This document shows positions 17,468-26,367 of a stretch of DNA of 64,000 bases, in pieces. Source of the stretch: an uncultured Muribaculaceae bacterium. Lineage in GTDB: Bacteria; Bacteroidota; Bacteroidia; Bacteroidales; Muribaculaceae. The DNA is taken from contig CAJUKZ010000003.1 in the NCBI GenBank assembly GCA_910586995.1, positions 186,001-250,000 of the forward strand, given 5' to 3'. Positions within the stretch are counted from its first letter, which is position 1; each line of letters opens with the position of its first letter. Position numbers and translations under genes: made by a program. The notes below the pieces were generated by a model that did no database searches, had not been told where the DNA came from, and worked only from the letters and a program-made list of their open reading frames with translations.

Positions 17468-20400
17468 ATGAATTTAGATTTCACTAAAGCTAAGTTTGTC
17501 GCATTGACCGCCGCCATGTTTGCCGGATCAATGTACTTTGCCCCCGCTGTTTACGCTCAGGCTCCTGCCTCGGCAGCGGTTGCAAACCAAGGTGATATGA
17601 CAGTCACCGGCCAGGTGCTCGACAGCGCCGGCGAGCCCCTGATTGGCGTATCTGTAATTGTGGTCGGCACAACCAATGGTGCCCAGACCAACATCGACGG
17701 CGAATTCTCGCTCAAAGTCCGCCCCGGACAAGAGCTGCGTTTCTCATACGTCGGTTTCGCTACCCAGACCCTCAAAGTAACCAATGCGGGTCCCCTGACC
17801 ATCACTATGTCTGAAGACACAAATGTGCTCAACGAAGTGGTTGTCACTGCACTCGGCCTCAAGAAAGAAGCCAAGTCACTCTCCTACAACGTACAGCAAG
17901 TCGACAACGACGCTCTTACCAAGATTGCAGACGCCAACCTCGTCAACAACCTCAACGGTAAGATTGCCGGTGTCAACATCAACTCATCATCCTCCGGCGT
18001 AGGCGGTAGCTCACGTGTGGTAATGCGCGGTGCTAAGTCTATCTCCGGCAATAACAACGCACTCTACGTAGTCGACGGTATACCCTTGCTCGACATGTCG
18101 CGTGCCAACACCCAGCCCACGGGCGTATACGAAGGTGCTGCCCAGTCCGGCGACCCCATCTCGACCATCAACCCCGAGGACATCGAAAGTATATCTGTAC
18201 TCTCTGGTCCATCCGCTGCCGCCCTCTATGGTTCTGCTGCCGCCAACGGTGTGGTAATGATCACAACCAAGAAAGGTTCGGAAGGCACGACACGTCTGAC
18301 TATCTCAAACAACACCACATTCTCCCGTCCGCTGGTGACACCCGAGTTCAACCGCTGGTATGGCCAGACCGAGACCGGATCGTTCTCATCCTGGGGCGAG
18401 AAACTCTCGGAAAAGAGCAAATGGGATCCCAACGACTTCTTCCAGACCGGCTACAACGTCACCAACTCTGCCGCGCTGACCACCGGTACTGCCAAGAACC
18501 AGACATACTTCTCGCTCGGTACGACAAACGCCCGCGGTATCATCCACAATAATGACTACTCGCGCTACAACGCCACCGTGCGCAACACTACCAAGATGAT
18601 CGACGATCGTCTGACTATGGACCTCAACTTCGGCATCACCCAGATCAAAGAGAAGAACATGACATCGCAGGGTCTGTACTACAACCCCCTCGTGCCCCTC
18701 TACCTGATCCCCGCCGGAGACGACTTCTCCAAGATACAGGCATTCGAGCGTTTCGACACCGAACGTAACCTCATGACCCAGTTCTGGCCCTACGCCGACG
18801 GTCTGGGACTCCAGAACCCCTACTGGATCACCGAGCATATCACAATGCCCAATACCAAGAACCGCTACAACGGATCAGCTCAGTTCTCTTTCAAGGTCAA
18901 CGACTGGCTCAACCTTACCGCCCGCGCCAAAATCGACCGCATGAACGAGACCCACGAGCGCAAATACGACGCAGGCACTAACCTGATGTACGCTTCCAAG
19001 TACGGCTACTACTCGAAAGAAAATGTCTCCAACCAGCAGGTTTACGGCGAATTCCTCGCTTCAGTCAACAAATACTTCGGTCGCGACAACATGTTCAACC
19101 TCGTGGCCAACGTAGGTGCTAACTTCGAGGATACACACTACCAGAGCGACTACTTCGGTGGCAAGCTCAAGAGCGTGGCCAACCTCTTCACCTGGGGCAA
19201 CGTTGAATTCGACAGCACATCCAATCCCCACCAGGACGGATACAAGCTCAAGAAACGCGCTATCTTCGGAACTATGCAGCTCGGCTACAAGTCTATGGTA
19301 TACCTCGACGTAGCTGCCCGCAACGACTGGTCTTCGACTTTCAAGGGCACTAACACCGACTCATTCTTCTATCCCTCTATCGGTCTGTCCGGCATCATCA
19401 CCGATATATTCGGTATCCGCAGCAACATCCTCAACTTCGCAAAGGTGCGCGTGTCGTACTCTGAAGTAGGTAACTCTCCCGAGGTTCTCATCGCCATCCC
19501 CACCTACGAACTTTCCGGTGGCTCGCCTGTGACCTCTACCCGCCGTCCCAACAGCGACCTGAAGCCCGAACGCACCAAGTCGTGGGAAGCAGGTATCAAC
19601 CTCTGGATGTTCAACAACAAACTGCGCCTCGATGCAACACTCTATAAGTCGAGCACATACAACCAGTTCTTCACACGCACACTGCCCGCATCGACAGGCT
19701 ACACCAGCGAAATCATCAACGGTGGTCGCGTGGACAACAAGGGTATCGAGCTAAGCGCACGTCTCAACAACCAGTGGGGCGACTTCCAGTGGAGCACTTA
19801 CCTGACATACACCCTCAACCGCAACAAGGTTAAGGAACTTGTCAAGAACTACAAAGATCCCTACACAGGTGAAATCGTGAACCTCGACCGCATCGAGATG
19901 GCTTCCACCTCAATGTATAAGATGATCCTTACCGAAGGCGGATCAATCGGCGACATCTACGTCAACACACTCCGCACCGACGAACACGGAAACATCTACG
20001 TGGAATTCCCCTCCAACACTGTTGTTGCCGAGACCAACAACTTCGTGAAAGCAGGTTCCGCCAACCCGAAATACAACCTCTCATGGGGCAACGAATTCTT
20101 CTGGAAAGGCTTTAACCTCAGCTTCCTTGCCACAGCTCGCGTAGGCGGCATAGGCGTATCGCAGACACAGGCCGTCATGGACTACTTCGGAGCATCCAAG
20201 GCTTCGGCAGACGCCCGCGAAAACGGTGTCATCATCAACGGACGTCCGATCGACGCACAGGGCTACTTCCAGACCGTAGGTGCTGAAGGCAACAATGGTG
20301 GTGTAGGCTCACAGTATGTATACTCGGCTACCAACGTCCGCCTTGCCGAACTCGTCTTCGGTTACACCTTCCCCATCAAGAAGTGGGTCCCCTGGATGCA

Positions 20401-20566
20401 GGAACTCAATGTATCCTTCATCGGACGCAACCTCTTCTTCTTCTACAAGAAAGCTCCATACGACCCCGAGCTCACTGCATCGACAGGCACATACTTCCAG
20501 GGCATCGACAACTTCATGACCCCCAGCCTGCGCAACCTCGGTTTCTCGGTCAAAGTATCATTCTAA
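17468..20566 (+). CDS. SusC/RagA-type TonB-dependent outer-membrane transporter
   Basis: This 1032-residue protein imports glycans through the outer membrane, powered by TonB, with the SusD protein as lid. In order: signal peptide (to about residue 31, 'APAVYAQA'), a carboxypeptidase-regulatory-like domain (about 45-120, 'VTGQVLDSAGEPLIGVSV'), the 'NEVVVTALGLKKE' linker, the plug (about 135-270, 'LYVVDGIPLLDM', 'GPSAAALYGSAAANGVVMIT') and a 22-strand beta-barrel ending 'LGFSVKVSF'. Length is normal. No N-terminal extension for anti-sigma signalling is seen, so control is probably not through an ECF/anti-sigma pair. It is the first gene of the locus and susD starts 28 bases later. Confidence 0.96.
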   Translation: MNLDFTKAKFVALTAAMFAGSMYFAPAVYAQAPASAAVANQGDMTVTGQVLDSAGEPLIGVSVIVVGTTNGAQTNIDGEFSLKVRPGQELRFSYVGFATQTLKVTNAGPLTITMSEDTNVLNEVVVTALGLKKEAKSLSYNVQQVDNDALTKIADANLVNNLNGKIAGVNINSSSSGVGGSSRVVMRGAKSISGNNNALYVVDGIPLLDMSRANTQPTGVYEGAAQSGDPISTINPEDIESISVLSGPSAAALYGSAAANGVVMITTKKGSEGTTRLTISNNTTFSRPLVTPEFNRWYGQTETGSFSSWGEKLSEKSKWDPNDFFQTGYNVTNSAALTTGTAKNQTYFSLGTTNARGIIHNNDYSRYNATVRNTTKMIDDRLTMDLNFGITQIKEKNMTSQGLYYNPLVPLYLIPAGDDFSKIQAFERFDTERNLMTQFWPYADGLGLQNPYWITEHITMPNTKNRYNGSAQFSFKVNDWLNLTARAKIDRMNETHERKYDAGTNLMYASKYGYYSKENVSNQQVYGEFLASVNKYFGRDNMFNLVANVGANFEDTHYQSDYFGGKLKSVANLFTWGNVEFDSTSNPHQDGYKLKKRAIFGTMQLGYKSMVYLDVAARNDWSSTFKGTNTDSFFYPSIGLSGIITDIFGIRSNILNFAKVRVSYSEVGNSPEVLIAIPTYELSGGSPVTSTRRPNSDLKPERTKSWEAGINLWMFNNKLRLDATLYKSSTYNQFFTRTLPASTGYTSEIINGGRVDNKGIELSARLNNQWGDFQWSTYLTYTLNRNKVKELVKNYKDPYTGEIVNLDRIEMASTSMYKMILTEGGSIGDIYVNTLRTDEHGNIYVEFPSNTVVAETNNFVKAGSANPKYNLSWGNEFFWKGFNLSFLATARVGGIGVSQTQAVMDYFGASKASADARENGVIINGRPIDAQGYFQTVGAEGNNGGVGSQYVYSATNVRLAELVFGYTFPIKKWVPWMQELNVSFIGRNLFFFYKKAPYDPELTASTGTYFQGIDNFMTPSLRNLGFSVKVSF

Positions 20567-20594
20567 CCACACCATCAATTAAGCATACACTTAT

Positions 20595-22184
20595 ATGAAT
20601 TTCAATAAAATATTCAAAGGCACTCTTTCGGCTGCATGCATCGCTTCGATGGCCGTGATGGGGACTTCGTGTATCGACTACAACGACAACGTAAACCCCA
20701 ACGAGGTAACGGACGACATGATGGAGCAGGACAACCTGAAGACAGGTGCCAAACTCCGCCAGATGCTCAAGCGAATCGTACTCGTGCGCGACGGAGACGC
20801 CATCCTTGACTCTGACTATCAGATCGCACAGAACCTCACCCACGACGCCTACGCAGGCTACACAACCCAGAGCCTCGGCGGCACAGGCAACCACAACCAG
20901 TATAGCTGGAACGACCAGTGGGTGCGCTCAACCTACAACTTCGCCTACACCGGCATCATGTCGGCATGGAACGACCTCAACCGCGACGCCACAGCCGCAG
21001 GCCAGAGCGAAATCCGCGCTTTGGGCAATGTGGTCAAAGTTCTCGGTATGCACCGTATCGCCGACTCATTCGGCCCGCTGAACTACTGCACCTTCGGTGT
21101 CGACGGCAACTTCAATCCGCTCGAAGACATCTACAAGCAGTTCTTCGCAGAACTCGACGAAGCCATCGATCTGCTCACACCTTATGCCAATTCCGGCTCA
21201 AGCCTGATGAGCGACTATGACATCGTGTACGGCGGCAACGTCACCAACTGGGTCAAGCTGGCCAACACACTGCGTCTGCGCCTCGCCCTTCGCGTAGCCT
21301 ACGCCGACGAAGCCCTGGCCAAGGCAGAAGCCCAGAAGTCCATCGACCATCCTATGGGATTCGTCGACAGCAAGTCCAACTACGCCAAGCTCGGCGGCGG
21401 ATACTATCATCCGATCGTGACCCTCGCCTACGAATTCGGTGGTGGCGACGGTGACTGCCAGCCCTCCGCATCAATCGTATCCTACATGGCCAACATGAAC
21501 GACGGACGTATCTCCAAATACTTCAAGGCATGCGAAGATGGCAAATACCACGGTATCCGCATCGGTTACGAGACCGGCAATGTGACTCCCATCCGTCAGG
21601 CTGCCTCCAAGTTCGCAATGGACGAGAAGACATCCGAAAAAGCACCTGTAGTGCTCATGCACGCTGCTGAAAGCTACTTCCTCCGCGCTGAGGCTGCTCT
21701 CCGTTGGGGTATGGGTGGCGATCCCCAATCTCTCTACGAGCAGGGCGTACGCGCATCCTTCGACGAACTCGATGCAAGCGGTGCTGATGCATACCTGGCC
21801 GAGACTTCGACTCCCGGTGCATACGATGATCCCACAACTCTGGGCAACAGCTACACATTCAAGAGCACAACCACACCTAAATGGGACAACGGTGCTGACT
21901 TCGAAGGCAAACTCGAGCGCATCATCACCCAGAAGTGGATCGCACTCTACCCCGACGGTTTCGAAGGCTGGACTGAATATCGCCGCACAGGCTATCCCGA
22001 ACTCATTCCTGTGGTCAACAACCGCTCCAACGGCACAATCGACACAGAACTTCAGGTGCGCCGCATGCCCTTCCCCGACACTGAGTACAACAACAACCCC
22101 GAAGGCGTGGCCGCAGGTGTAGCAGCACTTGGCGGACCTGACAACGGCGGCACCAAACTCTGGTGGGACAAGAAAGCTCGTTAA
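20595..22184 (+). CDS. SusD/RagB-like surface glycan-binding lipoprotein
   Basis: This 529-residue lipoprotein (signal ends 'VMGTSC', Cys26 predicted lipid site) is the partner of the upstream SusC. It is expected to cap the transporter and bind the target oligosaccharide. Helical TPR-like units typical of the fold are visible ('LKTGAKLRQMLKRIVL', 'WVKLANTLRLRLALRVAYA', 'AESYFLRAEAALRW') and the end 'WWDKKAR' is normal for the SusD-like_2 branch. Order and spacing in the locus (28 bases from susC and 28 to the GH18 gene) indicate one operon. Confidence 0.95.
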   Translation: MNFNKIFKGTLSAACIASMAVMGTSCIDYNDNVNPNEVTDDMMEQDNLKTGAKLRQMLKRIVLVRDGDAILDSDYQIAQNLTHDAYAGYTTQSLGGTGNHNQYSWNDQWVRSTYNFAYTGIMSAWNDLNRDATAAGQSEIRALGNVVKVLGMHRIADSFGPLNYCTFGVDGNFNPLEDIYKQFFAELDEAIDLLTPYANSGSSLMSDYDIVYGGNVTNWVKLANTLRLRLALRVAYADEALAKAEAQKSIDHPMGFVDSKSNYAKLGGGYYHPIVTLAYEFGGGDGDCQPSASIVSYMANMNDGRISKYFKACEDGKYHGIRIGYETGNVTPIRQAASKFAMDEKTSEKAPVVLMHAAESYFLRAEAALRWGMGGDPQSLYEQGVRASFDELDASGADAYLAETSTPGAYDDPTTLGNSYTFKSTTTPKWDNGADFEGKLERIITQKWIALYPDGFEGWTEYRRTGYPELIPVVNNRSNGTIDTELQVRRMPFPDTEYNNNPEGVAAGVAALGGPDNGGTKLWWDKKAR

Positions 22185-22212
22185 TCACCACTTAAATTGA
22201 CATCAAACTACA

Positions 22213-23160
22213 ATGAACAAGAAACTTTTCGGTTTAATTGCTCTGGTCGCTTTCGGTGGCGCATTGACTTCCTGCGACACCGACGTAGAAACGATTGACG
22301 TCCAGAAGCCTTTCGAATATTCTGAACAATATTATCAGAATCTCCGCGACTACAAACAGTCCAAGCACGAGGTAGCATATGCCTACTACGCATTCTGGGC
22401 TCCGCTCGAAGGCGTGGACGGATATAAAGATCCCGCCTCGATGGGCGAACGCATCATCGGCCTGCCCGACTCGATCGACATCGTGAACCTGTGGATGGGC
22501 ATACCTACCCCTGAGGAGCATCCTATCGCCTATAAGGATATGGTGCAGGCACAGACACAGCGTGGCACACGCTTCGTGATGCACGCCGACGCATCGCACT
22601 ACAGACATAAATTCACCGTCGACGGCGTCGACTACGATATGGGTGGAAACGTTCCTGACGATGAAATGATGGATGCATACGCCCGCTGGATACGCTCGCA
22701 GGTGGACAACAACGGCCTCGACGGTGTCGACATCGACTTCGAGGGCTGGAATCAGAGCAGTCTGCTCAAGCTCGTCACCTTGCTCGGCGAATACTATGGT
22801 CCTATGGGATCTAACCCGGAGAAGCTCCTGATCGTGGACTACTTCAATACTACGCCCAACGTGAAGAACGAGCCTTATGTGGACTACTTCGTACAGCAGG
22901 CATACTCCAAGCAGAACGCATCACCCCGCTTCATCAGCGGAGTACCATCGGAGAAGATGATCTTCGTAGATGCATTCGACGAAGGACACGGACCGAGCGG
23001 AGCACGTATTCTCGACTATGCCCGTGTTGAACCCGCCGACGGTGGCAACAAGGGCGGATGCGGCGCTTACTACATCGAGTACAACTACGCCAGCACCTCG
23101 GGTATACCCTACAACGAATACCGCAAGGCTATCCAGATTATGAATCCCGCTGTTCACTAA
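22213..23160 (+). CDS. GH18 family lipoprotein, probable endo-beta-N-acetylglucosaminidase
   Basis: This 315-residue lipoprotein (signal ends 'GGALTSC', Cys20) carries the GH18 signature 'LDGVDIDFEGW': Asp170, Asp173, Asp175 and the catalytic acid Glu177 are all present, so activity is plausible. The small size and the setting beside SusCD and DUF1735 proteins resemble Bacteroides loci that cut N-glycans inside the chitobiose core. Some relatives in such loci serve as binding proteins and not as enzymes, so hydrolysis is inferred only from intact residues. Other GH18 roles, such as chitin-type cleavage, cannot be excluded. Likely attached to the outer membrane and facing outward. Confidence 0.88.
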   Translation: MNKKLFGLIALVAFGGALTSCDTDVETIDVQKPFEYSEQYYQNLRDYKQSKHEVAYAYYAFWAPLEGVDGYKDPASMGERIIGLPDSIDIVNLWMGIPTPEEHPIAYKDMVQAQTQRGTRFVMHADASHYRHKFTVDGVDYDMGGNVPDDEMMDAYARWIRSQVDNNGLDGVDIDFEGWNQSSLLKLVTLLGEYYGPMGSNPEKLLIVDYFNTTPNVKNEPYVDYFVQQAYSKQNASPRFISGVPSEKMIFVDAFDEGHGPSGARILDYARVEPADGGNKGGCGAYYIEYNYASTSGIPYNEYRKAIQIMNPAVH

Positions 23161-23181
23161 TTCCAAAACATTATCCAGACA

Positions 23182-24399
23182 ATGAACATTTCATTAAAAT
23201 ACTCGCTGATGGGCCTGGCTATGGCCGGTGCTCTCACCGCCTGTACCTCAGAGGGCGACGACTTCGACTACGGACACAAAGTAGTCTACTTCGCCGGTAC
23301 GGAGACCAATCCTCTGGTGACATTCGCTGTCGAAGACACACCCTCGTCGCAGAGTGTATCTGTGCTGTCGAGCCATCCGGTAGACGCCGATGTGACCGTA
23401 AAGATCGCAATCGACGGCTCTAAGATCGACGAATACAACAAAAAGTACGGAACTACCTTCAGCATGATACCCGAAAGCGCCGTGACTCTCGACGCCGACC
23501 AGGTTGTAATTCCCGCAGGCAAGAGCTTCTCCGACGTTGCCGCTCTGCGCATCACCTCTACTGAAGACTTCGTAGACGGCCGCGTATACCTGATCCCGGT
23601 TACAATGACTGAGGTTGACGGTAGCGATGTGCTCGAAAGCTCACGCACCGTATTCTACCGCGTGCGCCGCACCACCAGCTTCACATCGCTCAACATCTCC
23701 AACACCGCGATGTACTCCAACTACATCTTCGACGATTCCCAGGCTCTTGAACTCGGTGCATACACCTACGAGATCAAGATCTACTCGGAAGCATGGCACA
23801 GCATCGCACGTCTCTGCGCCTTCACCAGCAAGGACGAACAGCGCCAGACAATGCTCCGCTTCGGTGAGGGTGGTTATCCCGTCAACTCACTCCAGTGGGT
23901 TGCCGCACCTGCCGAGGGTGGTAACATGGTGTCCAACACCGCATTCCAGACCAACCGCTGGTATATGATCTCCTGCGTATACGACGGCAAGCGCTGCACA
24001 CTGTATGTAGACGGCGTGAAAGACAGCGAAAAGGATGCCGACGGCGATCCCGTCACCTTCCAGCGCCTCGAGCTCGGTATGTCATGGACAAACTATCCCG
24101 CTCAGCAGTGGTTCCGCGGCCGTATCGCAGAAGTCCGCGTATGGGACTTCGCACGCTCGGCAGCCGACATCGCCAACACAGTATGCTCGGTTGACCCACA
24201 GAGCGAGGGTCTGCGCGCCTACTGGAAGATGAACGAGGGCGACGGCCATATCTTCCACGATGCTACCGGCAACGGATACGACATCGACTGGTCGAAGACC
24301 GTCCGTGAGATCACCGAAGGCAAGGGTCTTGAAGCAACTCCCTCCGCTGCCAATGCAGTGGCTTGGGACAGCGACGACAACAACAAGTGCACCCAGTAA
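23182..24399 (+). CDS. DUF1735 and LamG-domain surface lipoprotein
   Basis: This 405-residue lipoprotein (signal ends 'GALTAC', Cys20, then 'TSEGDD') should sit on the cell surface and hold glycan for the transporter. Residues of about 30-165 form a DUF1735 (BT_3987-like N-terminal) domain, with 'VTVKIAIDGSKIDEYNKKYG' and 'VIPAGKSFSDVAALRI'. Residues of about 180-390 form a laminin-G/concanavalin-like domain, with 'CTLYVDGVKDSEKD', 'FRGRIAEVRVWDFARS' and 'GLRAYWKMNEGDG'. Such proteins lie beside GH18 genes in N-glycan loci of Bacteroides. No catalytic residues are evident; binding is the likely role. Confidence 0.88.
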   Translation: MNISLKYSLMGLAMAGALTACTSEGDDFDYGHKVVYFAGTETNPLVTFAVEDTPSSQSVSVLSSHPVDADVTVKIAIDGSKIDEYNKKYGTTFSMIPESAVTLDADQVVIPAGKSFSDVAALRITSTEDFVDGRVYLIPVTMTEVDGSDVLESSRTVFYRVRRTTSFTSLNISNTAMYSNYIFDDSQALELGAYTYEIKIYSEAWHSIARLCAFTSKDEQRQTMLRFGEGGYPVNSLQWVAAPAEGGNMVSNTAFQTNRWYMISCVYDGKRCTLYVDGVKDSEKDADGDPVTFQRLELGMSWTNYPAQQWFRGRIAEVRVWDFARSAADIANTVCSVDPQSEGLRAYWKMNEGDGHIFHDATGNGYDIDWSKTVREITEGKGLEATPSAANAVAWDSDDNNKCTQ

Positions 24400-24489
24400 A
24401 AAATCACGCTCAACCGCATAGCCGGCATCCATTGGGGATGTCGGTCATGCGATGAGCAAAACTTCATCAACCATTATTCACCAAAAGAC

Positions 24490-25434
24490 ATGAAGATTAC
24501 AAAATTCGCCCTCGCTTCACTGGTGATAGCCTCGATGGCAGCCACAGGATGCAGCGACGACACATACGATATCGATGGCTCATCCGACACCATCGCCTAT
24601 ATCTACCACACTCCTAACAGCGACAGCTCGCAGCCGGCAAACTCTTTCAACATCGAAATGGACAAATATCCCACCTGGGGCATTGTCTATAACACTCCTA
24701 CAAGCACTGAATATGAGGTTCGCCTGACACACTCGTCCAACAGCGACGTGACAGTGAATCTCGGCGTGAACGACGCTGCTGTAGCCAACGGCTATGAACT
24801 GCTTCCCGCTTCAGCCTACACTCTCTCCGCCACTTCTCTGACAATTCCCGCCGGAGAGCGCAGCGCAAGCTTCACTATTGAATTCAACGATCCCAATGCA
24901 ATCGACGCCGACAAGGATTACATGCTCCCTGTCAGCATCACCTCGGTAGACGGAGCAGTGACGAGCGAGAACCTCGCTACAGCCCTGGTGACTGTGCTCA
25001 AGACATCCGCATCAGTCTCCACATCGCGCACAGGCGACGAGATCACCGACCGTACAGGCTGGAGCTGCCTCTACGGTCAGCGCAACTGCCCTGACATCAT
25101 CAACAATCCCTCGAACTACACATACTGGTTCAACGGCACTGGCATCAACCCGATCGAAATCTCCTTCGGAAAGACTGAGACCGGTATCACCGGTGTGAAG
25201 CTTCAGGTCTACAGCGCCAACTATGCAGTGGCAAAGATGACTGTATATGCAGCAGCCAATCCTGGTGAGGTATATGAGGAAGTTGCAACCGCTGAATATT
25301 CGGTAGCCAACAACACAGCCATCATCAGTTGGGATAAGGAAACTCCCGTCAATGCATACTGGCTGAGAATAGATGCTACTCCTTGGTCCGGCAACGGTAT
25401 AGTTCCTGTCTACGCAACAGTCTACAAGAATTGA
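24490..25434 (+). CDS. DUF1735 surface lipoprotein with C-terminal discoidin-like domain
   Basis: This 314-residue lipoprotein (signal ends 'MAATGC', Cys21, followed by 'SDDTYD', a good surface-export signal) is the last gene of the locus. The first half is DUF1735-like ('SDVTVNLGVNDAAVANGYE', 'LTIPAGERSASFTIEF', 'DKDYMLPVSI'). The second half ('WFNGTGINPIEISFGKTETG', 'TPVNAYWLRIDATPW') resembles a discoidin/F5-8 C fold and probably binds sugar. It starts 90 bases after the LamG gene and is followed by a strong terminator, which closes the operon. Confidence 0.82.
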   Translation: MKITKFALASLVIASMAATGCSDDTYDIDGSSDTIAYIYHTPNSDSSQPANSFNIEMDKYPTWGIVYNTPTSTEYEVRLTHSSNSDVTVNLGVNDAAVANGYELLPASAYTLSATSLTIPAGERSASFTIEFNDPNAIDADKDYMLPVSITSVDGAVTSENLATALVTVLKTSASVSTSRTGDEITDRTGWSCLYGQRNCPDIINNPSNYTYWFNGTGINPIEISFGKTETGITGVKLQVYSANYAVAKMTVYAAANPGEVYEEVATAEYSVANNTAIISWDKETPVNAYWLRIDATPWSGNGIVPVYATVYKN

Positions 25435-25471
25435 ACAACACACTGAGAGATAAAGCGAAAACCTGATACCA

Positions 25472-25519
25472 ACTGTCCGGCGGGAATAGAATTGCGAAGT
25501 CCCGGCGGACAGTTTTTTT
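25472..25519 (+). terminator. Strong terminator closing the SusCD locus
   Basis: ACTGTCCGGCGGGA pairs with TCCCGGCGGACAGT with a single mismatch, followed by seven T (25513-25519). A classic Rho-independent terminator. Confidence 0.9.
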
Positions 25520-25566
25520 ATGCACTTTTTAACTGTGCTCACAGCTTCAATCCAATACAATACCTT

Positions 25567-25575
25567 TATCTTTGC
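25567..25575 (+). promoter_or_regulatory. Promoter -7 box of the DUF1573 gene
   Basis: TATCTTTGC matches TAnnTTTGC, 26 bases before the ATG at 25601. No clear -33 box. Confidence 0.6.
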
Positions 25576-25600
25576 AATAATAAACGACAAAACCTGAATT

Positions 25601-26362
25601 ATGAATAAGATACTGTCTTTAGTCATAACCATAATAATGCCTTTTGCTGTGGCAGCACAGGCATGGCAGACCGACAGCGAGCCCAAACCATCGGAAACAA
25701 TAAAATTCGCCGAACGCGTATATGACTTCGGTACGATACTCGAGGCCGACGGCCCGGTGACACACGAATTTGAATTTACCAACACCGGCAGCAAACCTGT
25801 AACAATACTATATGTGCGCGGAGGCTGCGTATGCATAAGCGGTGAAGCGCCCAGAAAACCTGTTGCACCCGGCCAGAAAGCGAAAGTCAAGGTTACGTTC
25901 AATCCTGCATACCGTCCCGGAGATTTCTCGAAAGAAGTTGTGGTCATGAATTCCGACAAAGAATTTAACCGCGTATGGGTAAAAGGCCATGTGGAAGAAA
26001 TGAAACACCCCGTGAGCGAGAACTATCCATACGACTATGGTAATGGTCTATGGATGAACCTGGGCCTTATGTCGTTCGCCCACATGGAGTCCGGAGAGAC
26101 AAAATCAGTGCGCCTGCGGCTGGCCAACGACTCGTCGGATGTGCTGCGACTAAGATTCGAGGCCGATAATTCCGCCCTGCCCGATGGCGCGCAGATCACC
26201 ATTCCGGAGTCATTCATTCTCCAGCCCGGCGACACATCCGAGATGAAAATCACAATACACCTCACCCGCAGCATATCAGGCGAGCATTCTATAAATGTCT
26301 ATCCGGTGATAAACGGCACACGCGGCACTACGCCACTCGAAGTGAGGGTATACGGTAAATAG
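25601..26362 (+). CDS. DUF1573 domain exported protein
   Basis: This 253-residue protein has a signal peptide (ends 'FAVAAQA'). Residues of about 30-135 match DUF1573, an Ig/MSP-like beta-sandwich: 'IKFAERVYDFGTI', 'HEFEFTNTGSKPVTI', 'GGCVCISGEAP', 'VKVTFNPAYRPGDFSKEV'. A second, weaker copy of the fold follows ('SVRLRLANDSSDVLRLRF', 'LQPGDTSEMKITIHL'). The family is very common in Bacteroidota and its role is not known, perhaps structural in the envelope. It is monocistronic: its own promoter lies upstream, and the convergent priA ends six bases away, so transcripts may run into each other. Confidence 0.85.
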   Translation: MNKILSLVITIIMPFAVAAQAWQTDSEPKPSETIKFAERVYDFGTILEADGPVTHEFEFTNTGSKPVTILYVRGGCVCISGEAPRKPVAPGQKAKVKVTFNPAYRPGDFSKEVVVMNSDKEFNRVWVKGHVEEMKHPVSENYPYDYGNGLWMNLGLMSFAHMESGETKSVRLRLANDSSDVLRLRFEADNSALPDGAQITIPESFILQPGDTSEMKITIHLTRSISGEHSINVYPVINGTRGTTPLEVRVYGK

Positions 26363-26367
26363 ACATA

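Noticed and set aside
25012..25959. Open frame of 315 codons on the minus strand over the end of the SusCD locus
   Set aside because: It runs through a strong terminator and two well-supported genes; no protein family recognised.
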